A stretch of DNA of 64,000 nt from Halalkalibacter suaedae (GCF_017939705.1 NZ_JAGKSQ010000004.1:248001-312000), one strand, 5' to 3'. Positions 19,994-27,871 are shown, numbered from the stretch's first letter. The notes: generated by a model from the letters alone, not told the origin. A program made the numbers and translations.

Positions 19994-20336
19994 TTTTTTG
20001 CCCCTTCTCTCAATCGATTTATCTATGGAATTAGTATTGAACTAGAACGGCTAATTATTACCTATTACATAAAGTTCTTTCAACACTCAGTTTTGACATT
20101 AAGATTACGGAACGATTTAGAATAAAGAACTGTATTACCACTTGGACTTCCTTTGAATTCGCCTAGCATTGAAAAATGGTCCCTGTATGAATTTGGCTGC
20201 AACATATTGGTAATTTATCATTAAACAGTATGTTTTTTGAAATAGCGATTGAAAATAAAATATTTGAAGGATATTCTTATCTCCATTTGGATAATTTAAA
20301 AAAAGAGTGATAATTCAAATCGAGGTGAATTCACTA
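19994..20336. other. Intergenic stretch without recognisable feature
   Basis: The stretch carries the upstream regions of two divergent small genes; I see no RNA gene, strong palindrome or repeat copy. Confidence 0.5.
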
Positions 20337-20804
20337 ATGACATCTAGACGCCACGTATTATTTAATCTAGCGATGATCATTATTCCATGGTCTTCAATGA
20401 TATTTATAGGCAAGCGTACTATCAAACGATATTCTTTGGTAAGTGTTATCATAGGTGTTTTTCAAATTATAAATCATATCTATGGACGCAATAAGAACTG
20501 GTGGAAGTTTTATGACAAGCCAAAATCATTTATAAGAGATGAACTTCCTTTTGATATTGGCCCCTATCTTCCTCTTTCTATGTGGGTACTTAAATTATCG
20601 TATGGAAACTTTAAATTGTTTGTGTTGCTCAACGTTCTTATTAATGGACTCTTTGCATTTCTCTTCATGCCATTTCTAAAGAAAATTAAAATCGTTCGTT
20701 TGCACCGAATAAATTATTTTCAATTCTTCATTTATATACACTATAAAGCGTATCTTTTGTACGGAGTGCAATATTTATTAGAGAAAAAGAATGTAAGGAA
20801 TTAG
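20337..20804 (+). CDS. CBO0543-like membrane protein
   Basis: About 155 aa with four hydrophobic helices and the segment KNWWKFYDKPKSFIRDELPFDIGPYLPLSMW, which resembles the CBO0543 family of Firmicute membrane proteins. Function unknown. ATG 20337 chosen because CGAGGTGAA lies eight bases upstream. Confidence 0.6.
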   Translation: MTSRRHVLFNLAMIIIPWSSMIFIGKRTIKRYSLVSVIIGVFQIINHIYGRNKNWWKFYDKPKSFIRDELPFDIGPYLPLSMWVLKLSYGNFKLFVLLNVLINGLFAFLFMPFLKKIKIVRLHRINYFQFFIYIHYKAYLLYGVQYLLEKKNVRN

Positions 20805-20862
20805 TATGGTTATCATACAAATTAATTTGCGTTAAACATCACAATACCCTAAAATACAAAAC

Positions 20863-20901
20863 ATCCTCAATCCATCGGTATAACTGGAATGGGGTTTTTT
20901 T
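20863..20901 (+). terminator. Probable intrinsic terminator
   Basis: CCTCAATCCA and TGGAATGGGG form an imperfect stem ending in a run of eight T, between the membrane protein gene and the 3' end of the recombinase gene. Confidence 0.6.
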
Positions 20902-21021
20902 TATATTTATGGATTAAGTTTGTAAGTGAGATTAACCATAATACGATGGAAAAGTGGTCAAATCTATCCTCTTTTTTATGTTTCTCAGAAAAATTCAACC
21001 ACCACGAATAATAGAAATCGA

Positions 21022-21860
21022 TTAAAAATACTTTCGATATAATTCTTGTCGAAGTCGCCCGCTAAGCTGGGCATAAATGCGTGTCGTCTCCGTTTTTTCG
21101 TGGCCAAGTAAACTTTGTATGACATCAATAGGTGCCCTTTGTTTAACAAATGAGTGGCATAACTGTGTCTAAGCTGATGGGGGTGGATGGATTTATCAAT
21201 TCCTGCTCGGCATGAAATCCGTTTGATGATGTATCTCATTTGAGCAATGCTCATTCGGTGAGGGGAACGCTCTGTCACAAATATAGCCGGATCATGATCT
21301 TTACGGTTGTGAATGTAACGCTTTAACCAAATGTCTGCACGAATGTTAAAGTAAACTTCCCGTTCTTTATCGCCTTTTCCTCTTACAATAGCGGAACGAT
21401 TGGACCAGTTAATACAATTCTTGTCTAGAGATACAATCTCACCAATACGGCAGCCAGTTGAAAACATAAACTCAAATAGTGCCTTTTCGATTGGTATTTT
21501 ACAAGCTTCCCTAAGATGTTCAATCTCTCTTTCTGTAAGGAACTTCGGGATTCGCTTTCCAACCTTGGGCTCCTTAATCTTAGAAGCTGGGTTTGAAGGA
21601 ATATGGCCCTCTTCATGTGACCATCGAAACAATGATCGCATGAAACGAATACGATGAGATAGGCTGGAAGGTTTTAAGTGTTCGCTTGATTCGGCTAAGT
21701 ACTCTTTTAGTTGATTAGTAGATAATGACTCAATGGACACATCATCAAAATAACGTATGAGAAGGCCTGATTGGAGTCTGTATGCTTTTAGGGTTTGAGA
21801 AGAAAATCCTTCGATTCGTTTATCAGATTCATAGGTTTTGTATGCTTGTGATATGAGCAT
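21022..21860 (-). pseudogene. Tyrosine recombinase, Xer-like, with one-base frameshift
   Basis: N-terminal SAM-like core-binding domain (residues 1-95) and catalytic domain with Arg in FSTGCRIGEIVSL, Lys in VRGKGDKERE and HQLRHSYATHLLNKG are in one frame. Then a run of three G (plus strand CCC near 21135) instead of four shifts the frame. In the next frame the rest reads APIDVIQSLLGHEKTETTRI and YAQLSG, supplying the conserved His and the nucleophile Tyr, and ends at 21022-21024. Corrected length about 279 aa, XerC/D size; the extra IntI-specific insertion between the Lys and HxxR patches is absent. As read, the protein lacks its catalytic Tyr. It points away from the repeat array that begins 80 bp upstream of its start. 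Confidence 0.9.
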
Positions 21861-21894
21861 GATGATTCCCCCTGTACAAGTCTTTATAGAGGAA

Positions 21895-21936
21895 TTATTG
21901 ACACTTTTTTTCTGAAGAATACAAAGTTGTCAATAA
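21895..21936. promoter_or_regulatory. Inverted repeat beside recombinase gene; candidate attachment or control site
   Basis: TTATTGACACTTT (21895-21907) and AAAGTTGTCAATAA (21923-21936) are inverted copies differing by one inserted base, 15 bp apart. The left arm contains a perfect -35 TTGACA directed toward the array, with TACAAA 16 bp on as a possible -10. Position next to the recombinase start and first array box recalls an att/promoter region. Confidence 0.6.
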
Positions 21937-22000
21937 AAAGGGAATAAATGTTAAGATATAATAGATAGGTGTTGTTCTTCAACTAACGGGGCAGGTTTGT
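21937..22000 (+). repeat. Array element, first (rearranged) copy
   Basis: AAAGGGAATAAATGTTAAGATATAAT (21937-21962, near match to the AAAAGGAAATTAATGTTAAA box) comes before, not after, a 5' box CAACTAACGGGGCAGG (21980-21995). This is the left edge of the repeat array. Confidence 0.7.
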
Positions 22001-22189
22001 TCAATAGGTTGGTTGTGTTTTATGGTAAAATAATGGTAAAGGTGATTTTTTAATGGGGGATAATTTGAATAAGTTATTTGGCACTTTTAAGAATATGTTC
22101 TTGGATTTATTTTGATTGTAAAATAGCATATGTAGTTATAGTAAAACTTATCATTCATTTATGATGTAAAGGTTAAAGGAGAGGAGTAA

Positions 22190-22891
22190 ATGGGGTATCT
22201 ATTACACACTGCACTTCACTTTTTAGTAGGTGTAAGTATTTCATATTTATTGTTTAACAAGGATTTCTTATCGAAGAAAAAGCGAAGTATAGTGTTTTTG
22301 TTTGGAGGGGTATCTGCTGTTTCGCCAGATGTAACAAAGTTTTTTGGCGATTTATTTGGTCACTCAATTTTTTCGGTACCACTATTTGGCTTACTATTTA
22401 CAATAATCTTTCGAATATTTATTAAAGATTTTTCATTTGTTAAAACGTGGTTTATTTTTTCAATAACTGTTTTAATTGGTCACATTTTTATAGATTATAT
22501 TGGAAATGGCGTAGCCTTCCTCTTTCCGTTTGTTAAAAGTGAATTTGATTTTCATATAATCGCCAGTGTTGATTTTATTATTACAACCACCTTACTTATT
22601 AGTGTTATTATTGGATTTTTAAATAAAAAAGGTAAAGCAATTATTCTAATGGGTACTATAATCATCTGTTTATATTTTGGCTTTTTATCAATCTCTAAAG
22701 TTCAACTGGAACATACATTAAAAAGTAAATATGATGCTAATAAAATCGAGTTACTACTTACCTATCCAAGTTTTGGGAAAATGGGTTCATGGGATTTCCA
22801 GGTGAGAACTAAAGAGGTGTGGGTAAATGGATATTCTTCTATTTATAAACCGAAAATACATATTGATAGCGAAAGAGAAGTAGATTCGTAA
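22190..22891 (+). CDS. YdjM/LexA-binding-type membrane metal-dependent hydrolase
   Basis: About 233 aa, six or so membrane helices. HTALHFLVG at the N-terminus, SPDVTKFFGDLFGHSIF and LIGHIFIDYIGNG match the His/Asp pattern of the putative metal-dependent hydrolase family DUF457/YdjM. Substrate unknown. AAAGGAGAGGAG precedes the ATG. First gene of the array, followed by a repeat copy at 22903. Confidence 0.75.
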   Translation: MGYLLHTALHFLVGVSISYLLFNKDFLSKKKRSIVFLFGGVSAVSPDVTKFFGDLFGHSIFSVPLFGLLFTIIFRIFIKDFSFVKTWFIFSITVLIGHIFIDYIGNGVAFLFPFVKSEFDFHIIASVDFIITTTLLISVIIGFLNKKGKAIILMGTIIICLYFGFLSISKVQLEHTLKSKYDANKIELLLTYPSFGKMGSWDFQVRTKEVWVNGYSSIYKPKIHIDSEREVDS

Positions 22892-22902
22892 TTTAATGCC
22901 TT

Positions 22903-22963
22903 CAACTAACTAGGATAGTTCCTACAATGGGTACTTTTCACGAAAATAAGATTAATGTTAGGC
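22903..22963 (+). repeat. Array element copy
   Basis: CAACTAACTAGGATAGTTCC, a short hairpin region, then AAATAAGATTAATGTTAGGC. The 3' end GTTAGGC fits the GTTRRRY form. Confidence 0.7.
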
Positions 22964-23160
22964 GAAAGGAGGGAGAAAGGTTTTATAAGAGAGATAAAAT
23001 TGTAGTGGGGACAGATTCGAAAATATATTATTGAAAATGGTTATTTATTGGTGTTTATTTTGATAATAGGTGTATGTTTTGTAACTTACAATCGACTGTT
23101 GCCATAGAACAAATTATGGAAACTCTATGGTAAAATAATTGTAAGGAAGGAGGGAATGTA

Positions 23161-23688
23161 TTGAAGTTATATAAAATTATTTTCTCTTTATCGGTGTTCT
23201 TATTTTTAATTTGTATGGCGGCTTGCTCTTCAAGACCTGATTTTGAATTGTATAACGGTAATCCTCTTAATATTGCAATAATTGGAGAGATACCAGAAGT
23301 AAAAGAAGACCAAATTAGTTTTGAAAAAATTGATTTTGACTATCTCCTAAAAGAGGATATAAAATACTATGATGCTGTATTCATAACAAAAGAAAACTTA
23401 TCTGAGGCTTCTGAAAGTCGATATGCAGAGGTGTATCTAAATTCATATTTACCATTTTTCTTTATAGAGGCTACAACTTCTTATCGCCCGTTCATTGAAA
23501 AAGACTTAACTTATGAGGATGATTTAGATTTAAAAGAGATTAGCAATCACTACGCAATAGGTTTTCTCTCTTCTGATGAGGGAGAAGATAAATATTGGTA
23601 TTATGGGTTATACAATAACAAGGAAAGTCCTGAAAATATTAAGGGAATGTATTCAAGAATTTTCTCAACCACAGAGGATAGTCAGTAA
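23161..23688 (+). CDS. Lipoprotein, unknown function
   Basis: 175 aa with signal peptide and lipobox ICMAAC at residues 17-22, so anchored outside the membrane after Cys lipidation. The mature part (NIAIIGEIPEVKEDQISFEKIDFDYLL, YDAVFITKENLSEASE) looks like a small alpha/beta domain; I do not recognise the family. TTG start with AAGGAGGG. Lone gene in the array. Confidence 0.8.
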   Translation: MKLYKIIFSLSVFLFLICMAACSSRPDFELYNGNPLNIAIIGEIPEVKEDQISFEKIDFDYLLKEDIKYYDAVFITKENLSEASESRYAEVYLNSYLPFFFIEATTSYRPFIEKDLTYEDDLDLKEISNHYAIGFLSSDEGEDKYWYYGLYNNKESPENIKGMYSRIFSTTEDSQ

Positions 23689-23697
23689 CATTATTGG

Positions 23698-23730
23698 GTT
23701 AACTGAGAGGCTTAATTTAAATAGGGATAA
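23698..23730 (+). repeat. Array element, 5' part
   Basis: GGTTAACTGAGAGGCTTAAT, a 5' box 10 bp behind the lipoprotein stop; the hairpin and 3' box are not recognisable. Confidence 0.5.
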
Positions 23731-23778
23731 TTTAATTCAGCTGCAATCTGCAATCATAGCTATCATCTGCATAATTAA

Positions 23779-23916
23779 CCATTTATTTATTTGGATATTT
23801 ATGTAAATACTTCGTTTTTATGGATCGCAACAATTATAACTGTATTGTCTGGATGGGATTATTTAGTCAACAGTAAAGACATTCTAATAAATCTTAAAGA
23901 AAAGTTGTTGAACTAA
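23779..23916 (+). pseudogene. pgsA: 3' remnant of a phosphatidylglycerophosphate synthase gene
   Basis: An open frame of 45 codons without a start ends in SFLWIATIITVLSGWDYLVN and a Lys-rich tail. This strongly resembles the C-terminal membrane helix and tail of PgsA (CDP-alcohol phosphatidyltransferase). The rest of the gene is absent. Its TAA stop is inside the 5' box of the following repeat. Confidence 0.7.
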
Positions 23917-23980
23917 CTTGGAGCAATCCTCATGGAAGAAGGAATTGTCCTTTTTGTTATTGAAATATAGGTACAGGATT
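23911..23980 (+). repeat. Array element copy (GGTACAGGA end)
   Basis: AACTAACTTGGAGCAATCCT, hairpin arms GCAATCC/GGAATTGTCC, T-run, then TTATTGAAATATAGGTACAGG. The 5' box includes the stop codon of the pgsA remnant. Confidence 0.8.
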
Positions 23981-24088
23981 TTTTAGTAAGACAGGTATTG
24001 TTAGGTGTTTTGTCGAAATAATCAATAATCGAATACATAGTTTCTATATAAATTCAAAAGATAATATATTTTATCGAGGTGATTTTTT

Positions 24089-24595
24089 TTGGTTAATAAT
24101 GTGCAGATTGAACAAGTGAAAATTATTGATAAACACGTTGATGAACTATCTGAACTTCTGATACAGGTAGTAGAAGATGACGCATCGATTGGTTTTTTGC
24201 CACCACTGCAATTGTCGGATGCTAATAAATATTGGTTGGATGTCTTAAATCCGGAAGTGGTTTTATATGTCGCTAAAATAAACACTCAGATAGTTGGGAG
24301 CGTACAATTACAGCTGTGTACTAAGCAGAATGGTGGTCATAGAGCTGAAATTGCAAAGCTAATGACACACCCTAATTATCGACGTAATGGTATTGGTCGT
24401 TCACTTATGAACAAAGCTGAAGAAAGAGCCAAGAAGGAGGGCAGGTCATTATTAGTTCTCGATACAAGAGAAGGAGATCCTTCTAATCTTCTTTATTCTT
24501 CAATTGGTTATATTCAGGCTGGTAAAATCCCTTATTATGCTAAATCGGCAAATGGTGAACTACATTCTACCGTTCTTTATTATAAATCTATTTAA
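24089..24595 (+). CDS. GNAT N-acetyltransferase, copy 1
   Basis: 168 aa. Acetyl-CoA binding motif A is HPNYRRNGIGRSLMNKAEERAK (RRNGIG about residue 95) followed by SLLVLDTREGDPSNLLYSSIGY, the usual C-terminal half. Acceptor unknown; resistance-type or metabolite acetylation possible. TTG start after CGAGGTGATT. A second copy at 43607-44116 shares about 87% of residues, most differences being in the N-terminal half. Confidence 0.93.
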   Translation: MVNNVQIEQVKIIDKHVDELSELLIQVVEDDASIGFLPPLQLSDANKYWLDVLNPEVVLYVAKINTQIVGSVQLQLCTKQNGGHRAEIAKLMTHPNYRRNGIGRSLMNKAEERAKKEGRSLLVLDTREGDPSNLLYSSIGYIQAGKIPYYAKSANGELHSTVLYYKSI

Positions 24596-24633
24596 ATTAA
24601 GCGTAGGTTATTTCTTAATATGTGACATATTTC

Positions 24634-24698
24634 ATTTAAAGTAACGGGTGCGATTGCTGAACAAGCAGCAGTCGCTTCTTTAGCTATATGGCAGGTTA
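24634..24698 (+). repeat. Array element copy (GGCAGGTTA end)
   Basis: TTTAAAGTAACGGGTGCGAT, hairpin GCGATTGCTG/CAGCAGTCGC, CTTTAGCTATATGGCAGGTTA. Nearly the same element recurs at 31792. Confidence 0.85.
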
Positions 24699-24722
24699 GT
24701 AAAATATTACGGAGGTGCTTAC

Positions 24723-24890
24723 ATGTCGATGGGAAGTGTGATTTATCAGATAGTATCTATTTTAATTCTTATTACTTTAATCCTTTTAGTTGTATGGTTT
24801 ATTCGTTCATCTATAAAGAAGAATAAAAAGTTAAAGAGAATAGAACAAAAACTAATTGAAATTGAAAACAGTAATACTAAAGGTAATTAG
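24723..24890 (+). CDS. Small membrane protein, 55 aa
   Basis: One N-terminal membrane helix (VSILILITLILLVVWFI) followed by a Lys-rich coiled-coil-like tail (IKKNKKLKRIEQKLIEIEN). ATG at 24723 with GGAGGTGC eight bases upstream, stop at 24888. Too short for a usual ORF call, but start, binding site and position between two repeat copies support a real gene. Similar architecture to the small proteins at 51971 and 52540. Confidence 0.7.
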   Translation: MSMGSVIYQIVSILILITLILLVVWFIRSSIKKNKKLKRIEQKLIEIENSNTKGN

Positions 24891-24898
24891 TCTAATTT

Positions 24899-24945
24899 CC
24901 CTAACGGGGAGCGATTGTGGAACAAGGCAAGCCCTCTTTTGCTAA
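24899..24945 (+). repeat. Array element copy
   Basis: CCCTAACGGGGAGCGATTGT, GGAACAAGG, GCCCTCTTTTGCT; degenerate hairpin. A GGTAAAAT -10-like box follows at 24987. Confidence 0.65.
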
Positions 24946-25025
24946 ACGGAGTAGTTTATTGAAAGAAGAGTTGTTCTTTTACTTACGGTAAAATGGTTTT
25001 ATTATTTATTAAAAGGATGAGGTCA

Positions 25026-25496
25026 ATGAGTGAGATAACCTTTAAAAGTGATATTTTCTATTCCCAATTAGCTGTATTTCAGCATGGTTTAGAACACCCA
25101 TTTAATGACTGGAATGACACTCATGTTAACCAAGGTTTTGCATGGAGAGAAGGTTCTGTATCTTTTGGAACTCTGTCTTATGATGAAGAATGCAAAATTA
25201 CCGTGAGAGTTACCGATAAGAATGAAGTGGATACCAATGTTATTAGGGCAATTACTGTCCCTTTTTATATCAGTAACATAGGAATTGAAGTTGGTTCTAT
25301 CATGGAAACAAAAGCTATTGAAATTGATGAGGGAATGTATGAGTTACTTTTTACGGTAAAACGATTAGAAAATGGGTTGGGTCATTACTCATTTGCTTTC
25401 ATAAAGAATGATAATCCTATTGCGAAAATTATCAAGGCAGATGAAGAACTAAATCCTCCATCAGTGTTAGTGATGAATGCTGAACCAGCAATATAA
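25026..25496 (+). CDS. comJ: ComJ-like protein (nuclease inhibitor family)
   Basis: 156 aa, soluble beta-rich protein. SQLAVFQHG, DWND, GFAWREGSVSFGTLS and AITVPFYISNIGIEVGSIM follow the layout of Bacillus ComJ, known as the inhibitor of the DNA-entry nuclease NucA. No intact nuclease gene is adjacent, although a broken NucA-like gene lies at 39390-39971. ATG 25026 has GGATGAGG upstream. An orphan immunity/inhibitor protein in a single-gene cassette is the simplest reading. Confidence 0.65.
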   Translation: MSEITFKSDIFYSQLAVFQHGLEHPFNDWNDTHVNQGFAWREGSVSFGTLSYDEECKITVRVTDKNEVDTNVIRAITVPFYISNIGIEVGSIMETKAIEIDEGMYELLFTVKRLENGLGHYSFAFIKNDNPIAKIIKADEELNPPSVLVMNAEPAI

Positions 25497-25508
25497 GGAA
25501 GTCATCTT

Positions 25509-25586
25509 CTACAAACGGGTGCGTTTTTGCTATAAAGCAGGAACGTATTTTTTTGGACACGGAAAAGGAAATTAATGTTAAAATTA
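25509..25586 (+). repeat. Complete array element
   Basis: CTACAAACGGGTGCG, hairpin with GCAGGAACG, T7, then AAAAGGAAATTAATGTTAAA. It is followed after only about 15 bp by another 5' box, with no gene between. Confidence 0.88.
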
Positions 25587-25600
25587 AAACAATCGTTATT

Positions 25601-25677
25601 CAAGTAACGGGCAGAATAGTTAAAGAAAAATTAGTAAGCAAACAGGTGCTTTTCTAAATGGGAAAGCATTTTTTTAA
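25601..25677 (+). repeat. Array element copy with terminator hairpin
   Basis: CAAGTAACGGGCAGAATAGT, then GTGCTTTTC/GGAAAGCAT hairpin and T7 (25646-25676). Confidence 0.75.
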
Positions 25678-25686
25678 GAAGGTTAT

Positions 25687-25748
25687 GTAAGGTTTACTTG
25701 ACACAAGAATTACACTCTGATATGTTTAATGTAAGGTTAACCTGACAT
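25687..25748 (+). promoter_or_regulatory. Promoter and repeated operator of XRE regulator operon
   Basis: GTAAGGTTTACTTGACAC (25687-25704) and GTAAGGTTAACCTGACAT (25731-25748) are direct repeats about 44 bp apart flanking TTGACA (25698-25703), 17-bp spacer and TATGTT. The second repeat contains the palindrome GGTTAACC. Layout fits autoregulation by the XRE protein encoded next. Confidence 0.75.
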
Positions 25749-25765
25749 GGAAAGAGGTACAATAA

Positions 25766-25972
25766 TTGAAAAACAAAGTTAAAAAACTAAGAGAGCAGTT
25801 TGGATTATCACAAGCACAATTGGGTGGTAAGGTGAATGTTTCACGGCAAGCAATTAATGCAATAGAAAACAATAAGTTTGATCCTTCGATTTGGTTGGCA
25901 TATGATTTAGCAAAATTTTTTAATATGTCAATTGAGGAAATATTTGATTTTGAGGAGAGTGAAAGAAAATGA
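25766..25972 (+). CDS. XRE-family small transcriptional regulator
   Basis: 68 aa consisting of one helix-turn-helix: LREQFGLSQAQLGGKVNVSRQAINAIENNKFDPSIWLAYDLAKFF, then MSIEEIFDFEE, the form often paired with small membrane proteins. TTG start with AAAGAGGT. The stop overlaps the next ATG (ATGA), so the two genes are coupled; probable repressor of its own operon. Confidence 0.93.
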   Translation: MKNKVKKLREQFGLSQAQLGGKVNVSRQAINAIENNKFDPSIWLAYDLAKFFNMSIEEIFDFEESERK

Positions 25973-26421
25973 GTTTGTTAAAACAACCTATCATAAATAT
26001 AATTTTTATTGGTTTTATGTCAGGCATTTATTCGCTTATTTTTATTTTTACAGCTGGTCATATGGAATTTGTTAGTATCCTTTCAAATGGCGAGACACTA
26101 AATTCTGCTTTCTGGAATGGATGGTCTGACTTTCTTAGAACTGGAAATATGAGGTTCATTGGATACCTAATAATTGGTTTAACCATTGCCATAATAATAT
26201 TTATTTTGATTAAAAGAAGTAAAAAGTACGATGAATATCAAGTAAGTATTTTATCCAAAAGTCTGTTAGTTGCTGGTACTTTATCTATTTTAATGATTCC
26301 ATTTATGATGATTTTACTTTTGAGTGATTCAAACTATGCGGTGGAAATAATCTTCCTGTTTGCATCCATTCAATGGGTCAGTGTTTTAGTTTCGTATTTG
26401 GTTTATGTTATTAAGTTTTAA
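25969..26421 (+). CDS. Four-helix membrane protein coupled to XRE regulator
   Basis: 150 aa with four predicted membrane segments (about residues 8-30, 62-84, 96-118, 126-148). Begins within the stop of the regulator gene. Family not recognised beyond the common regulator plus small membrane protein pairing. This is one of few two-gene units in the array. Confidence 0.8.
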   Translation: MSLLKQPIINIIFIGFMSGIYSLIFIFTAGHMEFVSILSNGETLNSAFWNGWSDFLRTGNMRFIGYLIIGLTIAIIIFILIKRSKKYDEYQVSILSKSLLVAGTLSILMIPFMMILLLSDSNYAVEIIFLFASIQWVSVLVSYLVYVIKF

Positions 26422-26437
26422 ATTGTGAAAAAATGTA

Positions 26438-26524
26438 CTTAAACAAACGGGGAGCTTTTCTTTAATAAACAGGGAAGCTTTTTTCTTTTTGCAAACAAAC
26501 AAAAGGAAATTAATGTTAAACTAT
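26438..26524 (+). repeat. Complete array element
   Basis: CTTAAACAAACGGGGAGCTT, hairpin GGGAGCTTTTC/GGGAAGCTTTTTT, then AAAAGGAAATTAATGTTAAA and CTATGA. GTTAAAC fits GTTRRRY. Confidence 0.9.
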
Positions 26525-26566
26525 GAGTGCAGAAGAATTGCACAAGAGCATTAGAATTTTAAAGGG

Positions 26567-26842
26567 GTGTCTAAAATTAAAAGACAAACTTTAATGGGAG
26601 CTACATTATTTATTGCTGGGACATTATTATTTGGAATAGTACATATAGCAATTGCTAATTACATCCCAAACATGCATGTTTGGAGCGATCCACCAGGGAA
26701 ATTTCAACAAGCAAGAAAAGAAATTGGGGTTAATATTCCTTATATCCTAAGTATTATTTTTATGGTTTTTGGTTTTATTCTTTTAATCCTAAACGAGGTC
26801 AAATTAATCGTGAATTTCTTAATAGGCAAAAATCAATCTTAA
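26567..26842 (+). CDS. Small two-helix membrane protein
   Basis: 91 aa, GTG start after AAAGGG. Two membrane segments (about 8-30 and 57-80) with an extracellular loop NYIPNMHVWSDPPGKFQQA. Unknown function. The 3' box of the preceding element lies about 45 bp upstream. Confidence 0.72.
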   Translation: MSKIKRQTLMGATLFIAGTLLFGIVHIAIANYIPNMHVWSDPPGKFQQARKEIGVNIPYILSIIFMVFGFILLILNEVKLIVNFLIGKNQS

Positions 26843-26844
26843 AC

Positions 26845-26878
26845 TATAGGGTGCGTTTCTGGAACAAGCAGAAAGGGG
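26845..26878 (+). repeat. Array element, partial
   Basis: ACTATAGGGTGCGTTTCTGG then AACAAGCAGAAA; the hairpin half overlaps the ribosome binding site AAAGGGGTG of the next gene. Confidence 0.6.
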
Positions 26879-26881
26879 TGA

Positions 26882-27319
26882 GTGTTCTTGAAAAAGCTTT
26901 TTATTATGACCATTTTTTATAGCGTGCTCATCGTTTCGGCTTGTGGAAATGAAAAAGCTAGTGTTTCGGATTTTGAACTTATACCAACTGAAAAAAACAT
27001 TTTATCTATTCATGTTGGCGGGGTTGATGAAAATCAAGCATCAACAGATGAGACAAATATATTGATTGATGAAGAAGAGAAGATAAGCCAAATGTTAGTT
27101 TTATTAGGTGATGTAGAAGTCGAACCTATAAATAAACAATACGTTACAGACCAACAATTGCATCAAATGATTGATTACAATATATTTTTTATCGAAGATT
27201 ACGACTCAGAAAAACACTTACAATTATGGCTCTTGAGCGATGGAACGATAGTTTTCCCTACGTGGGGAGAACAGTATTACAAGGTAAGTAATGCTCAAGA
27301 CTTGCAACAGAAATATTAA
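26882..27319 (+). CDS. Lipoprotein, unknown function
   Basis: 145 aa (GTG 26882; TTG 26888 also possible). Lipobox VSAC near residue 20. Mature part contains ENILSIHVGGVDENQ-like strand and a C-terminal WLLSDGTIVFPTWGEQYYKVSN; no family recognised. Single gene between repeat copies. Confidence 0.75.
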   Translation: MFLKKLFIMTIFYSVLIVSACGNEKASVSDFELIPTEKNILSIHVGGVDENQASTDETNILIDEEEKISQMLVLLGDVEVEPINKQYVTDQQLHQMIDYNIFFIEDYDSEKHLQLWLLSDGTIVFPTWGEQYYKVSNAQDLQQKY

Positions 27320-27350
27320 ATAGTCTAGAAATTAACTTTTAATTTTTTAT

Positions 27351-27426
27351 TGAACAAACTGGGAGCATTCCTTCAACAAGGGATGCTCTTTCTATGTGAC
27401 AAAAAATGGTAATTGATGTTAAAATA
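27351..27426 (+). repeat. Complete array element
   Basis: TTGAACAAACTGGGAGCATT, strong hairpin GAGCATTCC/GGATGCTC with T-run, then ATGGTAATTGATGTTAAAAT, a variant of the 3' box. Confidence 0.88.
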
Positions 27427-27477
27427 GAATGGTAGCGTAGTTCGTAAAAGTGATTAGATTTAAGGGGGAATATACAA

Positions 27478-27819
27478 ATAGTAAAGTTTAGTATTTTAGA
27501 AAACTGGATAACTAGTGATTATAATAACTTTATGATTTTTATTGGTTTAAGTTCCCTGATTTCAATGATTTCAATTATAGCTATTATAATCTTAAAGAAA
27601 AGAATAGTTAGTAACGATGAAAAAAAATCAATGATAAACTTAAAAGTAACTTCCTACATGTATAATACAATACTTATTTATCTAGGATTATATATTTTGT
27701 GGTTACCCGAATTCACTCCTGTTAATAAACAGCTAATTATATTAGGTTTTATAATTTCTATAGTCGTTGGTGCCATCAGTTATTTTATAATTTATGTTAA
27801 ACAAATAAGCAGAACTTAA
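27478..27819 (+). CDS. Three-helix membrane protein, start codon unclear
   Basis: The first ATG is 27532 (95 aa), but it has no ribosome binding site. A good one, TAAGGGGGA (27461-27469), is followed eight bases on by an in-frame ATA at 27478, and the frame is open, giving an N-terminus IVKFSILENWITSDYNNFM. Either ATA is used, or an ATG start mutated. Three membrane segments follow. Function unknown. Confidence 0.65.
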   Translation: MVKFSILENWITSDYNNFMIFIGLSSLISMISIIAIIILKKRIVSNDEKKSMINLKVTSYMYNTILIYLGLYILWLPEFTPVNKQLIILGFIISIVVGAISYFIIYVKQISRT

Positions 27820-27871
27820 AAAATATAAATAGTAAACTGCTTGATTTAATGTAGATTGTGAATAATTTCAC

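Noticed and set aside
21022-21860. Recombinase as a true integron integrase IntI
   Set aside because: The segment between the Lys patch and HxxR lacks the extra IntI domain; length and motifs are those of XerC/D-like recombinases.
23576-23806. 76-residue frame overlapping the lipoprotein end
   Set aside because: Different phase from both the lipoprotein and the pgsA remnant, no ribosome binding site, composition not protein-like.
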